Assembly: GCA_039908285.1 (NCBI GenBank)
Contig: JAMOBE010000014.1
Span: forward strand, 1-59,517
DNA length: 59,517 nt
From: JAMOBE01 sp039908285
GTDB lineage: Bacteria > Pseudomonadota > Alphaproteobacteria > Rhodospirillales > Rhodospirillaceae
Direction of reading: 5' to 3'
Shown: positions 36,459 through 45,967 of the stretch, piece after piece
How the letters are laid out: each line of letters starts with the position of its first letter
How positions within the stretch are numbered: the first letter of the stretch is position 1
Translations under genes and position numbers: made by a program
The notes under the pieces: model-generated
What the model was told of the DNA's origin: nothing
What the model saw: only the letters and a program-made list of their open reading frames with translations
Database searches by the model: none

Positions 36459-36484
36459 CATCGGGTGATGGAGTGAAAGCCACA
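36459..36484. repeat. Dispersed GGGCAATCGGGTGAAGGA repeat, copy 3
   Basis: CATCGGGTGATGGAGTGAAA then GCC: the right half of the family, in the 89-base gap between the TPR gene start and the potH stop. Confidence 0.45.
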
Positions 36485-36501
36485 ACCAGGTGGCGTCGTT
36501 A

Positions 36502-37401
36502 TCAGAACCGCTCCGAGCGGCGCCGGAGCAGGACGAACGGCACCACCAGCAGGGCCAGCATGGCGACGGCGACGGCCGAGGACAGCGGCCAGTCGTGGTT
36601 GGCGAAGAACTCGCTCCACAGCACGGCGCCGATCATCAGGCTGTCGGGGCCGCCCAACAGGTCGGGGATGACGAACTCACCCACCGCCGGAATGAACACC
36701 AGAAGCGCTCCGGCGGCGACTCCCGGCATGGACAGCGGCAGCGTCACCCGCCGGAACACCTGGCTCGGGCGGCAGCCGAGATCGGCCGCCGCCTCCAGCA
36801 GCGACACATCGAGCCGCGCCAGGGTGGCGTACAGGGGCAGCACCATGAACGGCAGATAGGAATAGACCAGGCCGACGTAGATGGCGAAGTCCGTATGCAG
36901 CATCGGCAACGGCTCGTCGATCAGCCCGAGCCAGAGGAGGAAATTGTTGATGAGCCCATTGTTCTTGAGAATGCCGATCCAGGCGTAGACCCGGATCACG
37001 AACGAGGTCCAGAACGGCAGCACCACCAGCATCAGCAATGGCGTCCGCAGGGCCGGCGCGGCGCGGGCGATGGCATAGGCCATGGGGTAGCCGAGGAGGA
37101 GACAAAGACCGGTGGCGATGGCCGCCACCTTCAGCGAGTTGAGGTAGGCGGCGACATACAGCGGGTCCTCGGCCAGAAAGGCGTAGTTGCCGAGAAACAG
37201 CCGGATCCGCAAGAACCCGTCGCCGATCCACTCCACCACCGGCGTATACGGCGGTTGCCCCAGGACGGAGCGGGTCAGGCTGATCTTGAGGACGATGGCG
37301 AACGGCAGCAGGAAGAACACCCCGAGCCACAGGAGCGGCACGGCCGCCACCAGACGGCGCCCGGACAGCCCGGCATCGCGGAGGAGGGGAGATCGTTTCA
37401 T
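36502..37401 (-). CDS. potH: Polyamine ABC transporter permease (PotH/PotB type)
   Basis: 299 residues with six membrane helices. The EAA loop EAAADLGCRPSQVFRRVTLPLSMPGV near residues 195-220 binds the ATPase. The TM1 signature GVFFLLPFAIVLKISL is usual for PotB/PotH. Start at 37401 overlaps the ATPase gene stop by 4 bases. The second permease (potI) normally downstream is absent: the next gene is the low-GC TPR protein on the same strand. Confidence 0.92.
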   Translation of the reverse strand: MKRSPLLRDAGLSGRRLVAAVPLLWLGVFFLLPFAIVLKISLTRSVLGQPPYTPVVEWIGDGFLRIRLFLGNYAFLAEDPLYVAAYLNSLKVAAIATGLCLLLGYPMAYAIARAAPALRTPLLMLVVLPFWTSFVIRVYAWIGILKNNGLINNFLLWLGLIDEPLPMLHTDFAIYVGLVYSYLPFMVLPLYATLARLDVSLLEAAADLGCRPSQVFRRVTLPLSMPGVAAGALLVFIPAVGEFVIPDLLGGPDSLMIGAVLWSEFFANHDWPLSSAVAVAMLALLVVPFVLLRRRSERF

Positions 37402-38495
37402 GAGGAGAGGACGACGCCGCTGGTGGGCTGCCAGCTCAGAACCACGTCCTCCCCGCACGACAGGGACGTCCCGGTGACGCGGGTCAGGTTGGTGAGCTGC
37501 ACCCGCACCACCTTTCCCGTCTCCAGACGGACATGATAGATCGAGACGTGGCCGAGATAACCGATCTCGGCCACCCGCCCGACGACGGAATTGTGCTGGC
37601 CCATGGCCGCCGTCACGGCGATCTTCTCCGGCCGCACCGCGACCGCGACCGCGGTGCCGGGCGGCAGGGGCTCGGCGTGGTGGATGGCGAGGTCGCAGCC
37701 GGCCTCGTCGCTGCGGATGTGGACGGTCTCCCCGACCCGCCCCACCACCCGCCCCTCGAAGAGGTTGGCGGCGCCGATGAAGCCGGCGACGAAGCGGCTC
37801 GCCGGGTATTCGTACACGTTGGCCGGGGAGCCGGTCTGCACGATGCGGCCCGTGTCCATCACCGCGAGACGGGAGGACATGGTCATCGCCTCCTCCTGGT
37901 CGTGGGTCACCATCACGAAGGTGATGCCGACCCGGGTCTGGATGTTGACCAGTTCGAACTGGGTGTGCTCGCGCAGCTTGCGGTCCAGGGCCCCCAGCGG
38001 CTCGTCCAGCAGCAGCAGTTTCGGATGCCTGGCCAGGGACCGGGCCAGGGCCACCCGCTGCCGCTGGCCGCCCGACAACTGGTGGGGCCGGCGGCGGGCG
38101 AGGTCGGTCATGCGGACCAGGTCCAGCATCTCCGTCACCCGCTCGCGGATGCGTCCCCGGGGCAGACGCTCCTGCTTCAGGCCGAAGGCGACGTTGTCCT
38201 CCACCGACATGTGGGGGAACAGGGCGTAGGACTGGAACATCATGTTGACCGGCCGGTCATAGGGCGGCACGTCGGTCATGTCGACGCCGTCGATGAAGAT
38301 GCGCCCCGCCGTCGGCCGATCGAGGCCGGCCAGCAGCCGCAGCAGCGTCGTCTTGCCGCAGCCCGAGGCCCCGAGCAGGCTGAAGAACTCGCCCTGGTGG
38401 ATGTCCAGGGAAACGTCGTCCACGGCATGGACCCCGTCGAACGACCGGGTCACCCGCTCGATGCGCACGAACGGCGGGGGCAATGCGGTCGTCAT
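37398..38495 (-). CDS. potG: Polyamine ABC transporter ATP-binding protein (PotG/PotA type)
   Basis: About 365 residues. Walker A GASGCGKT, signature LSGGQRQRVALARSLA, Walker B LLLLDEPLGALD and the H-loop THDQEEAM are complete. C-terminal TOBE-like regulatory domain (about 240-365). The ATG at 38495 (MTTALPPPFVRIERV) is typical; a GTG at 38522 would add nine residues. It lies 33 bases past the binding-protein gene stop. Confidence 0.93.
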   Translation of the reverse strand: MTTALPPPFVRIERVTRSFDGVHAVDDVSLDIHQGEFFSLLGASGCGKTTLLRLLAGLDRPTAGRIFIDGVDMTDVPPYDRPVNMMFQSYALFPHMSVEDNVAFGLKQERLPRGRIRERVTEMLDLVRMTDLARRRPHQLSGGQRQRVALARSLARHPKLLLLDEPLGALDRKLREHTQFELVNIQTRVGITFVMVTHDQEEAMTMSSRLAVMDTGRIVQTGSPANVYEYPASRFVAGFIGAANLFEGRVVGRVGETVHIRSDEAGCDLAIHHAEPLPPGTAVAVAVRPEKIAVTAAMGQHNSVVGRVAEIGYLGHVSIYHVRLETGKVVRVQLTNLTRVTGTSLSCGEDVVLSWQPTSGVVLSS

Positions 38496-38528
38496 CGGCG
38501 CCCTGGGGCGAGGAGCATCCACCGCCCC

Positions 38529-39635
38529 TCACTTACCGGTCCGGATCTTCATCCAGGCACGGTTACGGGCACGCTCGAAGTCCTGGTTTGGAACCGGGAC
38601 GATGAAGGTGCGCGCCCTGACCTCGGCCGGCGGATAGATGGCCGGGTCCTCGCGGATCGCCTTGTCCACCAGCGCCATCGAGGCGGAATTGGCGCTGGCA
38701 TAGCCCACCGCGTTGGTGATGTCGGCGATCACCTTTGGCCGCATCATGTAGTCGATGAAGCGATGGGCGTTGTCCGGGTGCGGCGCGTCGGCGGGAATGG
38801 CCATGGCGTCCACGTTGAGGATGGCTCCCTCCTTCGGGATGGTGATGGCGATCCTGACGCCCTTGCCGGCCTCCTCGGCGCGCTTGCGGGCCTGCGCCAG
38901 GTCGCCGACATAGCCGTGGGCGACGCAGATGTCGCCATTGGCCAGGTCGTTGATGTAGTTGGAGGAGTGGATGTACTTCAGGTTCGGGCGGACCTTGGTC
39001 ACCGTCTCCGCCGACGCCTTGAGGTCATCGGCCGACAGGCTGACGCCCTGGCGCCCCATGTAGGCGAGGGCCGCCGGCAGCACCTCCACCGGGTCGTCCA
39101 GCAGGGTGACGCCGCAGCCCTTGAGCTTGGCCGTGGTCGCCGGGTCGAACAGCATGGCCCAGCTCTCCGTCCTTGCTCCGGGCAGGGCCTTGGCCACCAT
39201 GGCCACGTTGTAGCCAAAGCCGGTGGCCGAGACCATGTAGGGCACCCCGTAGAGGTTGCCGGGATCGCTGACGGCCAGCACCTCCAGCACCTTCGGGTCC
39301 ATGTTCCCGAGGTTGGTGAGTTTGGACTTGTTCAGTTTCTGATACAGGCCCGCCTTGATCTGCAGGGCGAGGTGGGGTGAGGCGGAGGGGAACACCACGT
39401 CGTAGCCGGAGCGCCCGGCCGTGAGCTTGGCACTCAGCATTTCGTTCTTGTCATAGGTGTCGTAGTTGACCTTGATCCCGGTCTCGGCGGTGAAGTTCTG
39501 CAGGGTGTCCGGGGCGACATAGTCTGACCAGTTGTAGACACTGAGGAGCTTCTCCTCCTCGGCCCGGGCCGGCCCCAGCACGGCGGCGACTCCCGCCACC
39601 AGCGCGGCGACGACCATGAGAACTGCGCGACGCAT
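38529..39635 (-). CDS. potF: Periplasmic polyamine-binding protein (PotF/PotD type)
   Basis: 368 residues. Signal peptide VLMVVAALVAGVAAVLGPARA; mature start EEEKLLSVYNWSDYVAPDTLQNF carries the YNWSDY motif of PotD/PotF. The ligand site region GVPYMVSATGFGYN and the family's final RARTFIVPVPNQDFERARNRAWMKIR are present. Binds putrescine or spermidine and hands it to PotGH. First gene of the run. Confidence 0.93.
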   Translation of the reverse strand: MRRAVLMVVAALVAGVAAVLGPARAEEEKLLSVYNWSDYVAPDTLQNFTAETGIKVNYDTYDKNEMLSAKLTAGRSGYDVVFPSASPHLALQIKAGLYQKLNKSKLTNLGNMDPKVLEVLAVSDPGNLYGVPYMVSATGFGYNVAMVAKALPGARTESWAMLFDPATTAKLKGCGVTLLDDPVEVLPAALAYMGRQGVSLSADDLKASAETVTKVRPNLKYIHSSNYINDLANGDICVAHGYVGDLAQARKRAEEAGKGVRIAITIPKEGAILNVDAMAIPADAPHPDNAHRFIDYMMRPKVIADITNAVGYASANSASMALVDKAIREDPAIYPPAEVRARTFIVPVPNQDFERARNRAWMKIRTGK

Positions 39636-39711
39636 GACGATCTTCCCCCCAGCGCGAATGAACTTCCTGGCCGGGGATATTCCGATTACGCCGGGAGACT
39701 GTCAACGTTTC

Positions 39712-39735
39712 CCTGTTCCTTCGCCCGATTGCCCC
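39712..39735. repeat. Dispersed GGGCAATCGGGTGAAGGA repeat, copy 4 (reverse)
   Basis: On the minus strand GGGGCAATCGGGCGAAGGAA, one base from the core of copies 1 and 2. Confidence 0.45.
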
Positions 39736-39782
39736 GTACATTCGCGTGATTGGCCCGTGATTGACCCGAGAGGCTCCCCGCC

Positions 39783-39897
39783 ATGGCCTGGGACCCCACC
39801 CTCTATTCCGCCTTCGCCCAGCGCTCGACCTGATGACCCGCATTCTCAAGGAACGGTGGCCAGCCGCCGCCTGTTCATGGTCGTGCAGAAGGGGTAG
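39783..39897 (+). pseudogene. Remnant of a trans-aconitate 2-methyltransferase-like gene
   Basis: Starts ATG and reads MAWDPTLYSAFAQRS, the usual beginning of Tam-like methyltransferases (MxWDPxxYxxFAxxR). A one-base shift then reads ALDLMTRIL, like the PALDLLARI that follows in Tam. After a large internal deletion a third frame ends SRRLFMVVQKG and stop, like Tam C-termini. Only about 115 bases of a ~780-base gene remain. Similarity is from memory of the family and should be tested by search. Confidence 0.45.
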
Positions 39898-40071
39898 AGC
39901 GGCGTATACCAGCGAGCCCGATGGCTGACACATGCCCTCATCGTTCATGTGCATTGGGAGCAACAAATCACTGTGCCAGCCTCAAGAAAACAGATAGCAC
40001 GGATAGCACGGATAGTGAACGTGAGATCGTGGGACAATCTTTCCGTTCGACGGTATGAACAGAAATAAAGA

Positions 40072-40138
40072 GCGAGGGCCTGGAGGCCCTCGCGCTCCCC
40101 ATTATTTCCAGGATGACACGTCCCGGGGAGCGCGAGGG
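40072..40138. terminator. Competing hairpins downstream of meaB
   Basis: Arm A GCGAGGGCC (40072-40080) pairs with GGCCCTCGC (40085-40093) across TGGA. The overlapping arm B CCCTCGCGCTCCCC (40087-40100) is perfectly complementary to arm C GGGGAGCGCGAGGG (40125-40138). A:B and B:C exclude each other. It is ~55-120 bases past the meaB stop. No T-run is visible. Confidence 0.45.
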
Positions 40139-40192
40139 GCCAGACATGCTACGGCATATGTTCGCATGACCGGCCCCCGGCTTTAACCCGTA

Positions 40193-41230
40193 TTACAACG
40201 GCACCTCGACCTTGATCCCGAAGGTTTCCAGGATCTGGTCAACCGCGACCGTCGGAGAGAGCCTTGCCTCGATGATGGCGGTTTCGATGCCGGGCAGCAT
40301 CGTCACCACCTCGGGGTGCAGACGCAGAGCCCGCATCAGGCGCTCCTCCAGCATGGCCCACATCCACCGGATCTGCTGGCTGCGGCGCTTCTCCGCGAGT
40401 TCGCCGGTCTCCGTCATGATGTGACGGAACTCCAGCACCTTCTCCCAGAGCTCGTCGAGCCCGAAGCCGGACAGGCCGGCGCAGGTCAGCACCGGCGGCT
40501 TCCAGTTGGGACTGGCCGACTTCATGATGTGCAGGGCATTGCGATAGTCGCGGGCGGCGAGACCGGCGCGGATCTCGTTGTCACCGTCGGCCTTGTTGAC
40601 GGCGATCATGTCGGCGATCTCCAGAACGCCCTTCTTGATGCCCTGAAGCTCGTCCCCCGCGCCGGGGAGCATGAGCACCAGGAAGAAGTCCACCATGTCG
40701 GAGACCACCGTCTCCGACTGGCCGACACCCACCGTCTCCACCAGAATCACGTCATAGCCGGCCGCCTCGCACACGACCATGCTCTCGCGGGTCTTGGCGG
40801 CGACGCCACCAAGGGTGCCCGACGACGGCGAGGGCCGGATAAAGGCGTTCGGATCCACCGAAAGCTGTCCCATCCTGGTCTTGTCACCGAGGATGCTGCC
40901 GCCGGAGCGGCTGGACGACGGATCCACCGCGAGGACCGCCACCTTGTGACTCGAGCGGGTCAGCATGGTGCCGAGCCCCTCGATGAAGGTGCTCTTGCCC
41001 ACGCCGGGAACGCCGGTGATGCCGATGCGATTCGCCTTGCCGCTGTGGGGCAGCAGGCGCATCACCATTTCTTCGGCGATCTTATGGTGCTGAGGGTTGC
41101 GACTCTCCACCATGGTGATGGCGCGACCGAGAATGGCGCGGTCCCCCGACAGCACGCCATTCACGTAATCGTCGACCGTGAGCACCCGGCGGAGACCGCC
41201 GGGGCTCGGCACTGGCTGCATTGAACTCAC
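40193..41230 (-). CDS. meaB: MeaB/ArgK GTPase chaperone of methylmalonyl-CoA mutase
   Basis: 345 residues. Walker A GVPGVGKS at 73-80, a Mg-binding DPSSSRSGGSILGDKTRM region, G3 ETVGVGQSE, and G4 NKADGD. MeaB protects and reloads the B12 cofactor of mutase. It lies 3 bases past the large-subunit gene, as in the usual mut operon. Confidence 0.95.
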   Translation of the reverse strand: MSSMQPVPSPGGLRRVLTVDDYVNGVLSGDRAILGRAITMVESRNPQHHKIAEEMVMRLLPHSGKANRIGITGVPGVGKSTFIEGLGTMLTRSSHKVAVLAVDPSSSRSGGSILGDKTRMGQLSVDPNAFIRPSPSSGTLGGVAAKTRESMVVCEAAGYDVILVETVGVGQSETVVSDMVDFFLVLMLPGAGDELQGIKKGVLEIADMIAVNKADGDNEIRAGLAARDYRNALHIMKSASPNWKPPVLTCAGLSGFGLDELWEKVLEFRHIMTETGELAEKRRSQQIRWMWAMLEERLMRALRLHPEVVTMLPGIETAIIEARLSPTVAVDQILETFGIKVEVPL

Positions 41231-41233
41231 GGG

Positions 41234-43441
41234 CTACACCGCACTCGTGGTGAAGCCCAGGGTTTCATTCAGCCTGTGCATCAGTTCGATGGCCGCCTCG
41301 CTGATGACGGTGCCGGGGGCGAAGATCGCCTTGGCGCCCGCGGCATACAGCGCGTCGTAGTCCTGCGGCGGAATGACGCCGCCGACGACCACCAGGATGT
41401 CCTCACGACCTTGAGCCTTCAGTTCGGCCCGCAAGGCCGGCACCAGGGTGAGGTGACCCGCCGCCAGCGAGCTGACGCCGATGACGTGGGCGTCGTTCTC
41501 CACCGCCTGCTTGGCGGTTTCACCCGGGGTCTGGAACAGCGGCCCGATGTCCACGTCGAAGCCGAGGTCGGCGAACGCGCTGGCGATCACCTTCTGGCCG
41601 CGATCGTGGCCGTCCTGGCCCATCTTGGCGATGAGGATGCGGGGGCGACGCCCTTCGCGCTCCTCGAACTTGCTGACCATGCCGTGAACCTTGGTCATGG
41701 CGTCGGAATTGTGTCCCACTTCGCCTCCATACACACCGGAAATGGTGCGGATTTCCGCCTTGTGCCGGCCGTAGACCTTCTCCAGCGCCGAGCTGATCTC
41801 GCCAACCGACGCCTTGGCGCGGGCCGCCTGGACCGCGAGGTCGAGCAGATTACCCCCGCCCCGCTCGGCCGCCTCGGTCAGGGCGTGCAGCCGCTCCTCG
41901 ACGACCTTGGGATCGCGCTCGCCGCGAAGCTGCTCGAGCTGGGCGATCTGCTGGGTCCGCACCGCGCTGTTGTCGACCTTGAGGACATCCACCATGTCCT
42001 CCTGGCTGAGGCGGTACTTGTTGACGCCCACCACCGTCTGCCGGCCGGAGTCGATGCGGGCCTGGGTACGGGCGGCGGCCTCTTCGATGCGCAGCTTCGG
42101 AATGCCGGCCTCGATGGCCTTGGCCATGCCGCCGGTCTGCTCCACCTCGCTGATGTGCTCCCAGGCGCGGCGGGCCAGTTCGTGGGTCAGCCGCTCCACA
42201 TAGTAGCTGCCGCCCCACGGGTCGATGACGCGGCAGGTGTTGCTCTCCTGCTGCAGGAAGAGCTGGGTGTTGCGGGCGATGCGCGCCGAGAAGTCGGTCG
42301 GCAGCGCCAGCGCCTCGTCGAACGAGTTGGTGTGCAGCGACTGGGTATGCCCCTGGGTCGCCGCCATCGCCTCGATGCAGGTGCGGGTGACGTTGTTGTA
42401 GACGTCCTGCGCCGTCAGGCTCCACCCGGAAGTCTGCGAGTGGGTCCGCAGCGACATGGACTTGTCGTTCTTCGGGTTGAACTGGCGGATCAGCTTGGCC
42501 CACAGCATGCGCCCGGCCCGCATCTTCGCCACTTCCATGAAGAAGTTCATGCCGATGGCCCAGAAGAACGACAGGCGCGGCGCGAACTGGTCGATGGTCA
42601 GGCCGGCGGCCATGCCGGCGCGGGCGTACTCGACGCCGTCGGCCAGGGTGTAGCCCAGCTCCAGGTCGGCGGTCGCGCCGGCCTCCTGCATGTGGTAGCC
42701 GGAGATGCTGATGCTGTTGTACTTCGGCATGTTCTTCGACGTATAGCTGAAGATGTCCGAAATGATCCGCATCGACGACTTCGGCGGGTAGATGTAGGTG
42801 TTGCGGACCATGAACTCCTTCAGAATGTCGTTCTGAATGGTTCCGGACAGCAGCTCCGGCTTGACGCCCTGCTCTTCCGCGGCGACGATGAACAGCGCCA
42901 GCACCGGCAGCACCGCGCCGTTCATGGTCATCGACACGCTCATCTTGTCGAGCGGGATGCCGTCGAACAGGGTGCGCATGTCGATGATGGAGTCGATGGC
43001 GACGCCGGCCATGCCGACGTCACCGACCACGCGCGGGTTGTCGGAGTCGTAGCCCCGGTGGGTGGCGAGGTCGAAGGCCACCGACAGGCCCTTCTGCCCG
43101 GCCGCCAGGTTGCGGCGGTAGAAGGCGTTCGAGTCCTTCGCCGTCGAGAAGCCGGCGTACTGGCGCACCGTCCACGGCTTGTCCACGTACATGGTCGGGT
43201 ATGGGCCGCGCAGGAACGGCGGCAGACCCGGCATGGTGCCGAGGTGGTCGAGACCGGCCAGGTCGGCCGCGCCATAGAGCGGCTTCACGTCCACGCCCTC
43301 GGGCGTGGTCCACAGGAGGTGGTCCAGGGTCTTGCCGGTCTCGGCTTCCAGGCGCGCGCGCCAGGTCCTGGCGGCATCGCTGCCGCCCTTGGCGTTGCCG
43401 GGATCGAGGTGAATGCTGGAAAAATCGGGAATGTTGGTCAT
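41234..43441 (-). CDS. mutB: Methylmalonyl-CoA mutase large (catalytic) subunit
   Basis: 735 residues, full length. N-terminal TIM-barrel with LRGPYPTMYVDKPWTVRQYAG and the substrate region. C-terminal B12-binding domain with base-off His in DGHDRG (about residue 610). Converts succinyl-CoA and methylmalonyl-CoA with adenosylcobalamin, used for propionate and ethylmalonyl-CoA flow. Start overlaps the small-subunit stop by 1 base (TGATG). Confidence 0.97.
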   Translation of the reverse strand: MTNIPDFSSIHLDPGNAKGGSDAARTWRARLEAETGKTLDHLLWTTPEGVDVKPLYGAADLAGLDHLGTMPGLPPFLRGPYPTMYVDKPWTVRQYAGFSTAKDSNAFYRRNLAAGQKGLSVAFDLATHRGYDSDNPRVVGDVGMAGVAIDSIIDMRTLFDGIPLDKMSVSMTMNGAVLPVLALFIVAAEEQGVKPELLSGTIQNDILKEFMVRNTYIYPPKSSMRIISDIFSYTSKNMPKYNSISISGYHMQEAGATADLELGYTLADGVEYARAGMAAGLTIDQFAPRLSFFWAIGMNFFMEVAKMRAGRMLWAKLIRQFNPKNDKSMSLRTHSQTSGWSLTAQDVYNNVTRTCIEAMAATQGHTQSLHTNSFDEALALPTDFSARIARNTQLFLQQESNTCRVIDPWGGSYYVERLTHELARRAWEHISEVEQTGGMAKAIEAGIPKLRIEEAAARTQARIDSGRQTVVGVNKYRLSQEDMVDVLKVDNSAVRTQQIAQLEQLRGERDPKVVEERLHALTEAAERGGGNLLDLAVQAARAKASVGEISSALEKVYGRHKAEIRTISGVYGGEVGHNSDAMTKVHGMVSKFEEREGRRPRILIAKMGQDGHDRGQKVIASAFADLGFDVDIGPLFQTPGETAKQAVENDAHVIGVSSLAAGHLTLVPALRAELKAQGREDILVVVGGVIPPQDYDALYAAGAKAIFAPGTVISEAAIELMHRLNETLGFTTSAV

Positions 43442-45537
43442 CAGTTGGTCACTCCCAGGCGGGCGAGGGTCGCGCGCAGCGTCCCCAGCACGTCACATCC
43501 GAGGAAAATGAAGTCATCGACGCCGGCATCGCCATAGGCCTGCTTCTTCTCGCCGGGATTGCCGGCCAGGAACAGGAACTTGGCTCCCGCCGCCTTGAGG
43601 GCCGGGGCCACCTTGGCCACCTGTTCCTCATAGACCGCATCGGACGAGCAGATGATGGCCACGGCGGCACCGCTGTCCTTGAACGCCTTGGCGCAGGACC
43701 CGGGGTCGGCGAAGCCGTTGTTGCCGAGGGTCTCGATGCCGCCAGCCTCGAAGAAGTTCTTGGCGAAGGTGGCGCGGGCCGTGTGCTGGGCCACGGAGCC
43801 GACATTGGCGAGGAAGATGCGCGGCCAGTTGCCGGTCTTCGCCTTGTAAGCGTCGGCGGCATCACGCAGCGACTCGAAGGTCTCGGCGAAGCGGTGCTTC
43901 GGCAGGGCGGAGCAGCGCGCGCCCTCGCCCTTCAGCGCCGCGGCCAGGGTGCCGAGGGTGGCTCCGGCGACGGCAGCCTCGACGGCCGCCGCGGCGACTC
44001 CACCCTTGCCCGCCTTGGCCACGGCCGCGGCCGCATCGGCCTTGCGCACGCCGGCCAGCCCCGTAGCCGCCGCCGAGCGCAGGGCGCCCAGATTCGGCTT
44101 GTCGGTGACCACCGGCTTCTCGGCGATGTTGGGGAACTCGTTGATGCCGGTGAGGGGATCACGGCGCTTGCCGATGTTCTTCTCCCGCTCGGCCTGGGAC
44201 GCGGCGACCTGCTTGGCGACCGAGCCGTCGGCGAGGGCCTTGGCCATGCCGCCGGCCTTCTCGATCTCCTGGAACAGGCCCCAGGCGACGCTGGCGAGTT
44301 GGTCGGTCAGGCTCTCGATGTACCAGGAGCCGCCGGCCGGGTCGATGACGCGGCCGAGGTTCGACTCCTCCTTCAGCACCACCTGCGAATTGCGGGCGAT
44401 GCGCCGCGAGAAGGCATCGGGCAGCCCGAGGGCGGCGTCGAAGGGCAGCACGGTGACGCTGTTGGCCCCGGCCACGCCGCCGGCAAAGGCGGCGACGGTG
44501 GTGCGCAGCATGTTCACCCACGGATCGCGGCGGCTCATCATGCGATCGGCGCTGCGGGCGCGGATGGTCATCACCCGCGCCAGTTCGCTGGCGCCGCACG
44601 ACTCGGCGATGCGCGACCACATCTTGCGGGCGGCCCGCAGCTTGGCCATGGTCAGGAAGAAGTCACAGCCCACCGGATAGTGGAACACGATCTGCCGGCA
44701 GGCGGCATCGATGCTCATGCCTGCGGCGGTCATCGCCCGCAGATAGGCGACGCCGGTGGCCATCGAGCACGCCAGATCCTGGGCCTCGGTGGCGCCCGCG
44801 TCGTGGTAGGGGGCGGTGTTGACGGCGACGGCGGTGACCTTGGGCCAGGCCTTGGCCGTGTAGGCGGCGAGGTCGCTCATCTGCGCGAGGGCGGCATCGA
44901 CCGACACCGGCAGCGCACCGGTCGCGGCCAGCGCCCCCAGCGGATCGGCGTTGAAGGCGCCCTGAGCCTTGTCGGCGGCGACGCCGCGGGTCTTCCACAG
45001 GCCGGACAGAAGGGCCGCGGCCGGCAGGAACTGAGCCCCGGCCTCCAGCGACACCGGCACCAGGTCCACCAGAACCTTGTCCATCAGCTTGTCGAAGCAG
45101 GCGACCGAATAGACCATGACGCCGTCCTGCCCGGCGAGCGACTCCGCCGCCGCCGCATCGGCATCGAGGCCGGCCCGGGCCGCCTGATCGAAGCGGATCA
45201 CGACCGAGGTCGCGCCGCGCTCAAGGTCGACCAGAATGGCGGCGTTGCTGGTCTTCAGGTCGGGATGGGCGTGTTCCTGACCGATGTCCCAGCCGTCGGC
45301 GCCCGTGGCGCTCCCACCGCGCGTGAAGGGCATGACGCCCGGGAATCCGGACGGATCCCCCTCGCTCGGCCAGTCGGTGCGCGTGTACACGGGCTGGATG
45401 GTGATGCCCTCGTACAGCTTGGTCACCAGTCTCTTTTCGAACGGTGCTCCCTTCAAGGCCTTGTCCACCGCGCCGCGCCACTCGTCGTAGCTGGCCGCGG
45501 GAAATTCGCCGGCAAATGCCAATTTTTCTTCGCTCAT
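43441..45537 (-). CDS. mutA: Methylmalonyl-CoA mutase small subunit
   Basis: 698 residues. Same two-domain plan as MutB, but the B12-domain signature is lost (FLGCDVLGTLRATLARLG, no DxHxxG), as expected for the non-catalytic partner. N-terminus LAFAGEFPAASYDEWRGAVDKALKGAPFEKRLVTKLYEGI is typical. First gene of mutA-mutB-meaB; the promoter should lie in 45538-45660. Confidence 0.95.
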   Translation of the reverse strand: MSEEKLAFAGEFPAASYDEWRGAVDKALKGAPFEKRLVTKLYEGITIQPVYTRTDWPSEGDPSGFPGVMPFTRGGSATGADGWDIGQEHAHPDLKTSNAAILVDLERGATSVVIRFDQAARAGLDADAAAAESLAGQDGVMVYSVACFDKLMDKVLVDLVPVSLEAGAQFLPAAALLSGLWKTRGVAADKAQGAFNADPLGALAATGALPVSVDAALAQMSDLAAYTAKAWPKVTAVAVNTAPYHDAGATEAQDLACSMATGVAYLRAMTAAGMSIDAACRQIVFHYPVGCDFFLTMAKLRAARKMWSRIAESCGASELARVMTIRARSADRMMSRRDPWVNMLRTTVAAFAGGVAGANSVTVLPFDAALGLPDAFSRRIARNSQVVLKEESNLGRVIDPAGGSWYIESLTDQLASVAWGLFQEIEKAGGMAKALADGSVAKQVAASQAEREKNIGKRRDPLTGINEFPNIAEKPVVTDKPNLGALRSAAATGLAGVRKADAAAAVAKAGKGGVAAAAVEAAVAGATLGTLAAALKGEGARCSALPKHRFAETFESLRDAADAYKAKTGNWPRIFLANVGSVAQHTARATFAKNFFEAGGIETLGNNGFADPGSCAKAFKDSGAAVAIICSSDAVYEEQVAKVAPALKAAGAKFLFLAGNPGEKKQAYGDAGVDDFIFLGCDVLGTLRATLARLGVTN

Positions 45538-45852
45538 GGCTTACCCGATTATGTGTTGTCCGACACGGAAACCAGCCCCCCCGGCGACGATCTTCCGAAC
45601 CCGATCGCTCGCGGCGGTGCGTGCTTACGAAGCCTTTTCCCCCGGCCCCAGCGCCGGTGGCCGCCAAAGTAAGGGAGCGAAACCCCAACCGTCAAGGATT
45701 GGGAGTGCCTCGTTACGGCAATCGCAATGGGATTGCGAGCAATGGCCCCCGATGAAGTGTGCCTCCCCCGCTTCTCTCGCCCGAGTCGCGACGCCCGGTC
45801 GACCCAGCGAGACGTAAACACCGGAAAAAGGGCGGAAATGCGCGAACGGCGA

Positions 45853-45882
45853 TTGACGGAGCCGAGCGAGCGTGGGTAGACT
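45853..45882 (+). promoter_or_regulatory. Sigma70-like promoter, probably for the HU gene
   Basis: TTGACG (45853-45858), an 18-base spacer and TAGACT (45877-45882), about 110 bases before the GTG start of the HU gene. Confidence 0.4.
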
Positions 45883-45967
45883 TGTCGCAACCTCGCAAGA
45901 ACTGACGGGGACCGAACGTGGGGGCTGAACGCCCGAAAGGCTTAAGGGGATGGCCTGGAACGCGGTT

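Larger units (their letters stand above)
39636..40192. other. 557-base gap with gene remnant and structured DNA
   Basis: Between meaB end and potF start, both on the minus strand. It holds a minus-strand dispersed repeat (about 39712-39735), a decayed tam-like fragment, and three mutually complementary arms near 40072-40138. The potF promoter is presumably here but was not pinned. Confidence 0.6.

Noticed and set aside
41276..45672. Two long plus-strand frames opposite mutA/mutB
   Set aside because: Shadows of the mutase genes; rich in His, Gly and Gln, with no family sequence.
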